This document shows positions 1 through 5,228 of a DNA stretch of 5,228 nt, piece after piece; position 1 is the stretch's first letter, and the number at the start of each line of letters is the position of its first letter. The stretch lies in the NCBI GenBank assembly GCA_903910495.1, contig CAIVZW010000252.1, positions 1 to 5,228 of the forward strand, given 5' to 3'. The position numbers were made by a program, and so were the translations under genes. The DNA is from an uncultured beta proteobacterium (lineage in GTDB: Bacteria; Pseudomonadota; Gammaproteobacteria; Burkholderiales; Rhodocyclaceae). The notes below the pieces were generated by a model. That model made no database searches. It had not been told where the DNA came from and worked only from the letters and a program-made list of their open reading frames with translations.

Positions 1-119
1 AGATGGGCGTTTCCGGCGTTCCCTTCTTCATTATCCAGCGCCGTCTGGCGGTATCTGGAGCGCAAACCGGGGTGGTGCTGGCCGCAGCCATCATGCAGGC
101 GATGCAGGCGCCGACATGA
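1..119 (+). CDS. DsbA/FrnE-family thioredoxin-fold oxidoreductase, C-terminal end (5' truncated)
   Basis: Only the last 38 codons are present, in frame 3, ending with TGA at 117-119. The fragment begins with the segment GVSGVPFF and continues through RRLAVSGAQ to a short alanine-rich helix. In the FrnE-like branch of the DsbA family this is the region of the cis-proline loop (Val-Pro before the last beta strands), the final beta hairpin and the C-terminal helix; the phrase 'GVSGVPFF...AVSGAQ' is characteristic of that branch. The active-site CxxC (or its variant), which would decide whether this is a redox enzyme or an isomerase-like relative, lies upstream of the window and cannot be judged. 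The gene is convergent with the next gene, with only 33 bp between stops and no clear hairpin terminator in that gap. Family assignment is inference from a short but distinctive C-terminus. Confidence 0.8.
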   Translation, partial: MGVSGVPFFIIQRRLAVSGAQTGVVLAAAIMQAMQAPT

Positions 120-152
120 TTTTTTACGGCGTATTCCGGAAGGCTGCGGTGC

Positions 153-569
153 TTACAGGCCGACCAGATTGTCCGTTGTCGCGCGCAGTCTTTCCGTGAG
201 TTTGAGTGCCAGCGACTGATAGAACCGGCTCGAAAGACCGGGCACGGAAGCCAGCAGAGAAAACACTTCGGCTCTTTCGAGCACGTCGGCTTCCGATGCC
301 TCAATGGCTACGACAGATGCACTGGCCAGTTGGCTGTCGATGAATGAAACCTCCCCGAAGACTTCTCCGGGTCCGAGTGTCGTGATCGTATGCGATGGTT
401 CCGAAAATCGTTTTTCAATTTTTACCCGACCCGAGCGCAGGACGAATATGCCCTTCGCCTCGTGGCCCTCGCTCAGGATAATTTCACCGGCGGCATAATT
501 GACCTGCTTCGCTTTCTCGGCCAGAAGTCGCAGATCGTCGCTGGTAAGGTAGTGAAAGACATCGCTCAT
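153..569 (-). CDS. Stand-alone cyclic nucleotide-binding domain protein (Crp/Fnr-type sensor domain, no HTH)
   Basis: 138 aa. Residues about 5-100 form a cNMP-binding beta roll of the CRP type: an N-terminal helix, the strand-turn [10 protein letters not shown] (26-35), the [12 protein letters not shown] strand pair (40-51), and the phosphate-binding cassette [11 protein letters not shown] (68-78). Residues 100-135 form a long helix ([15 protein letters not shown]) resembling the CRP dimerisation helix. The protein ends there, so the winged-helix DNA-binding domain of true CRP/FNR regulators is missing. Glu73 of the cassette (FGE) is kept, but the arginine normally in the R-S/T-A motif is Ala82 (LASASVV), so canonical cAMP binding is doubtful. 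No transmembrane segment or signal peptide is seen. The ATG at 569 is the only possible start before an in-frame stop upstream (594-596), and it lacks a clear Shine-Dalgarno sequence. The gene is divergent from lexA and convergent with the oxidoreductase. The fold call is firm; ligand and partner are unknown. Confidence 0.85.
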   Translation of the reverse strand: MSDVFHYLTSDDLRLLAEKAKQVNYAAGEIILSEGHEAKGIFVLRSGRVKIEKRFSEPSHTITTLGPGEVFGEVSFIDSQLASASVVAIEASEADVLERAEVFSLLASVPGLSSRFYQSLALKLTERLRATTDNLVGL

Positions 570-691
570 GCAGTGAAGTAAAGCAGAGATTGGTCAGGAT
601 TTCCAGCGGGATGCTACTGCCTTGGTTATTTCCCGAATGTGAGGAGCTTGCTCTATTTTTTCCGGGTTTGGAATTTATTTGTCGTTTTAGC

Positions 692-718
692 TTGCTTTTC
701 CATGGATTGCTGTATAAA
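692..718 (+). promoter_or_regulatory. Probable lexA promoter overlapped by the SOS box
   Basis: TTGCTT (692-697) is a fair -35 candidate. The -10 is either TATAAA (713-718, short 15-bp spacer) or TAAAAA (715-720, 17-bp spacer). Both -10 options lie inside the LexA operator, so bound LexA would block RNA polymerase. Transcription would begin near 725, giving a leader of roughly 25 nt. The exact hexamers are inference. Confidence 0.5.
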
Positions 719-727
719 AATACAGTA
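708..727 (+). promoter_or_regulatory. LexA operator (SOS box)
   Basis: The 20-mer TGCTGTATAAAAATACAGTA contains a perfect CTGT-N8-ACAG core (710-725) with an AT-only spacer. It matches the E. coli-type consensus TACTGTATATATATACAGTA at 17 of 20 positions, counted by hand. It lies 21 bp before the lexA ATG and overlaps the likely -10, which is the standard arrangement for lexA autorepression. Only one box is visible, whereas E. coli lexA has two. Its symmetry means it could in principle also affect the divergent gene, whose start is about 140 bp away. Confidence 0.95.
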
Positions 728-734
728 TTCGAAC

Positions 735-740
735 AGGAGG
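735..740 (+). promoter_or_regulatory. Strong Shine-Dalgarno sequence of lexA
   Basis: AGGAGG, complementary to the 16S rRNA 3' end, ends 8 nt before the ATG at 749. It fixes the lexA start there and rules against the longer open frame that begins upstream. Confidence 0.9.
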
Positions 741-748
741 CCACGGCC

Positions 749-1351
749 ATGATCAAACTTACCCCGCGCCAACAGGAAATACTCGATTTTATCCGCAGTA
801 CGCTTGAGGTTCTTGGTGCGCCACCAACGCGTGCAGAAATCGCCAACGCTTTTGGTTTTGCTTCACACAATGCGGCGGAAGAACATCTGAAGGCGCTGGC
901 CAAGAAGGGGATCATCGTTCTTGAGCCCGGATCGGCACGCGGCATCCGGCTTGTCGAGCAGCTTGGCTTGCCGCTGATTGGCAGCGTGGCGGCCGGTAGT
1001 CCGATCCTGGCGGTGGAGAATGTGCAGGGTCGATATGCGCTCGATGCCACTCTGTTCAAGCCGCGCGCCGATTTTCTGCTGCGCGTTCGCGGTCTGTCGA
1101 TGATCAATGCCGGCATTCTGGATGGTGACCTGCTGGCGGTACATCGCAGCAGCGAGGCACGCAACGGACAGATCGTCGTTGCCCGGATCGATGATGATGT
1201 TACGGTCAAGCGCTTTCGACAGCATGGCAGCATTGTCGAACTGATTGCCGAGAATCCCGATTTTGCACCGATCATTGTCGATACACGCGATCAGCCGGTG
1301 GCGATTGAAGGCATTGCCGTTGGCCTGATTCGTGGTGGCGAGGCGATGTGA
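749..1351 (+). CDS. lexA: LexA repressor, SOS response regulator and self-cleaving serine protease
   Basis: 200 aa, close to the 202 aa of E. coli LexA. Residues 1-70 are the winged-helix DNA-binding domain ([12 protein letters not shown]; recognition helix around [12 protein letters not shown], 39-50; GSARGIRL wing, 61-68). Residues 75-198 are the S24 peptidase domain. The self-cleavage bond is Ala82-Gly83 (VAAGSP), and the catalytic pair is Ser117 (RGLSM) and Lys154 (VTVKRF); all are intact, so RecA-stimulated autoproteolysis is expected. The dimer of this protein represses DNA-repair genes until DNA damage activates RecA. Its own promoter carries an SOS box. One difference from E. coli is His40 where Pro40 sits in the recognition helix; the neighbouring Ser39, Asn41, Ala42, Glu44 and Glu45 are kept. 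The start is supported by AGGAGG and family length. It appears monocistronic and faces the ankyrin gene tail to tail. Confidence 0.98.
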   Translation: MIKLTPRQQEILDFIRSTLEVLGAPPTRAEIANAFGFASHNAAEEHLKALAKKGIIVLEPGSARGIRLVEQLGLPLIGSVAAGSPILAVENVQGRYALDATLFKPRADFLLRVRGLSMINAGILDGDLLAVHRSSEARNGQIVVARIDDDVTVKRFRQHGSIVELIAENPDFAPIIVDTRDQPVAIEGIAVGLIRGGEAM

Positions 1352-1354
1352 TTA

Positions 1355-1438
1355 TCAGGCGGTGAAACTGCACTCGCCATTGAAATGTTCCTCTTTGGCA
1401 TCAAACACAACTCGGGATTTCACCGGCCTGCAGGGCGG
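1355..1438 (-). other. In-frame, protein-like extension past the ankyrin gene stop
   Basis: Immediately after the TGA of the ankyrin gene, the same minus-strand frame runs open for 27 codons and ends in tandem stops TGA-TAA (1357-1352). Its content looks protein-like (for example VVFDAKEEHFNGE then CSFTA). A GTG at 1423-1421 could start a separate 22-residue peptide, but only a weak AGG precedes it. It could be the remnant of an older, longer C-terminus, a tiny ORF, or chance. I do not call it a gene. Confidence 0.3.
1356..1430. repeat. Imperfect inverted repeat between the convergent lexA and ankyrin genes
   Basis: The left arm CAGGCGGTGAAA (1356-1367) is the reverse complement of the right arm TTTCACCGGCCTG (1418-1430) except for one inserted base. 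The loop is about 50 nt and contains a shorter internal pair, GCCA/TGGC. There is no T-tract on either side, so it is not a standard intrinsic terminator. It may still act as a bidirectional transcript-end structure for the two converging genes, or it may be chance. Confidence 0.45.
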
Positions 1439-2089
1439 TCAGTCCTTGGTAGTGTACTGCTTGAGCAGGGCGCTTGTTTGCGGGTGCTTGTTCTGCACTG
1501 CGTAGAACAGGGGCGTCTTGCCATCAACGTCTTTGCTCTGGGGGTCTGCTCCCCGCTCGATCAGGAACTTCGAGAGCTTGGGCTGTCCGGTTGCCGCTGA
1601 CAAGTGCAGCGCTGTCTGCCCGACATCCGATTTGGCTTTGATGTCGGCTTTCTTGTCCAGCAACAACTCGACTTCCTGTCTGCCGCCCGAGATCACCGCA
1701 ATATGCAGGGGGGTCATGCCGACCCGGTCTTTGGCATTGATATGCGCGCCATTGGCGATCAGGAATTCGCTGGTTGTCGTACGTCCGTAGAACGCGGCCA
1801 TGTGCAGCGGGGTTCTGCCCAGAGCATCTCTTGCGTTAATGTCTGCGCCGGTTTCAAGCAGTGTCTTGATCTCGGCCAGGTCGCCCTGAATGGCGGCTTT
1901 GGTGATAGCGGACTCGACTACTGGCGGTGTTTCGCTCTTGACTGAGGGGCTGGTCGTTTCAGCGGGCTTGTTGCATGCGGCGATGCTTAGCGCAAGTGCT
2001 CCCAGAAAAACAAATGCCAGCATGCGGAAAATTCTTCCGGGGCAGTGCGTCAAAATTTCGGGGCAGGAAAAAGAGTTTCTTTGGCTCAT
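1439..2089 (-). CDS. Ankyrin-repeat lipoprotein
   Basis: 216 aa from the ATG at 2089. The N-terminus has an unusually long, arginine-containing n-region (residues 1-22), a hydrophobic stretch (23-38, LAFVFLGALALSIAA) and a lipobox ending IAAC with the lipidated Cys39. Asn40 after the cysteine is not the Asp retention signal, so outer-membrane anchoring facing the periplasm is inferred. A short Ser/Thr/Pro/Glu linker (40-60) leads to about five ankyrin units (roughly 61-88, 89-121, 122-154, 155-187, 188-216). Units 2-4 have the T-P/A-LH core and most units end in a GAD/GAH-type turn; the first and last act as caps. Ankyrin repeats bind other proteins, and the partner here is unknown. The start is chosen for GAGG five nt before the ATG; a GTG two codons earlier overlaps that site. 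An internal ATG (Met23) would give a signal peptide without positive charge. The gene is divergent from pyrG and probably transcribed alone. Confidence 0.88.
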   Translation of the reverse strand: MSQRNSFSCPEILTHCPGRIFRMLAFVFLGALALSIAACNKPAETTSPSVKSETPPVVESAITKAAIQGDLAEIKTLLETGADINARDALGRTPLHMAAFYGRTTTSEFLIANGAHINAKDRVGMTPLHIAVISGGRQEVELLLDKKADIKAKSDVGQTALHLSAATGQPKLSKFLIERGADPQSKDVDGKTPLFYAVQNKHPQTSALLKQYTTKD

Positions 2090-2092
2090 AGG

Positions 2093-2098
2093 CACCTC
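2093..2098 (-). promoter_or_regulatory. Shine-Dalgarno sequence deciding the ankyrin gene start
   Basis: On the minus strand GAGGTG precedes the ATG at 2089, with GAGG five nt upstream. The alternative GTG start at 2095 lies inside this motif and so would have no ribosome binding site of its own. Confidence 0.6.
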
Positions 2099-2138
2099 GG
2101 TGTCACGAATAACCGGATTATTCTTCCAATCATAAACG

Positions 2139-2144
2139 ATTGTA
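2139..2144 (-). promoter_or_regulatory. Candidate -10 element of the ankyrin gene promoter
   Basis: The minus strand reads GCTACAAT, giving a -10 hexamer TACAAT with five of six matches to TATAAT. It lies about 50 bp upstream of the ATG. The -35 region (near 2161-2167) is poor. The same octamer occurs facing the other way before pyrG. Confidence 0.35.
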
Positions 2145-2145
2145 G

Positions 2146-5228
<3,083 letters not shown>

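Larger units (their letters stand above)
570..748. other. Divergent intergenic region between the cNMP-binding gene and lexA
   Basis: 179 bp without a supportable gene. The right third is AT-rich and carries the lexA promoter, the SOS box and the ribosome binding site. The lexA frame stays open back to about position 590, but that stretch includes the operator and has no family similarity, so it is non-coding. On the minus strand I found no convincing -35/-10 pair for the cNMP-binding gene. Confidence 0.7.

Noticed and set aside
109..131. CGCCG...CGGCG stem at the end of the oxidoreductase gene
   Set aside because: Five pairs with the T-run in the loop rather than after the stem, so it is not an intrinsic terminator.
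641..661. Small stem (GGAG/CTCT) followed by six T residues, resembling a terminator
   Set aside because: The stem is only 3-4 pairs, and no plus-strand gene lies upstream that it could terminate.
590..748. Longer lexA frame starting near 590
   Set aside because: It would place the SOS box and promoter inside the coding region, adds about 53 residues with no family similarity, and lacks a ribosome site comparable to the AGGAGG before 749.
484..1275. Long minus-strand open frame antisense to lexA
   Set aside because: Composition is that of a shadow frame (rich in Arg/Ser), no recognisable domain, and it overlaps two well-identified genes.
1400..1441. Selenocysteine read-through of the ankyrin TGA
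   Set aside because: The ankyrin fold is complete before the TGA, no redox motif surrounds it, and I see no convincing bacterial SECIS-type hairpin just downstream.

Overview
The window is an ordinary core-genome segment of a Gram-negative proteobacterium, most likely a betaproteobacterium. Three things point there: the adjacent pyrG-kdsA-eno genes, a LexA very close to the E. coli type with a CTGT-N8-ACAG operator, and a KDO synthase, which implies lipopolysaccharide. Base composition is moderately GC-rich and looks even across the window, apart from AT-rich promoter regions. I see no insertion sequence, phage gene, tRNA, rRNA or CRISPR array. The genus cannot be fixed from this sequence alone.

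Layout from left to right: (1) the last 38 codons of a DsbA/FrnE-type thioredoxin-fold oxidoreductase (+). (2) Convergent with it, a stand-alone cyclic-nucleotide-binding-domain protein (-) with no DNA-binding domain. (3) A divergent, AT-rich intergenic region of about 180 bp carrying an almost ideal SOS box, then lexA (+). (4) Convergent with lexA, a small ankyrin-repeat lipoprotein (-). The 87 bp between the two stop codons holds a long inverted repeat and an in-frame, protein-like extension past the ankyrin stop. (5) A divergent promoter region of about 155 bp in which the same octamer, GCTACAAT, faces outward on both strands. (6) The pyrG-kdsA-eno run (+), with a 4-nt overlap between the first two genes and a 59-bp gap before eno, which is cut by the window edge.

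Functionally, lexA is autoregulated and controls the DNA-damage response. PyrG makes CTP, KdsA makes the KDO-8-phosphate that later needs CTP for activation to CMP-KDO, and enolase supplies the PEP that KdsA consumes. The last three genes therefore form a metabolically coherent group. KdsA carries the full ligand set of the metal-dependent class, unlike the E. coli enzyme. The cyclic-nucleotide-binding protein has lost the phosphate-binding arginine, and its ligand is uncertain.

I did not find a convincing undescribed system. The points most worth a second look are the element between the lexA and ankyrin stop codons, the atypical cyclic-nucleotide-binding protein next to lexA, and the dyad at the likely pyrG promoter.
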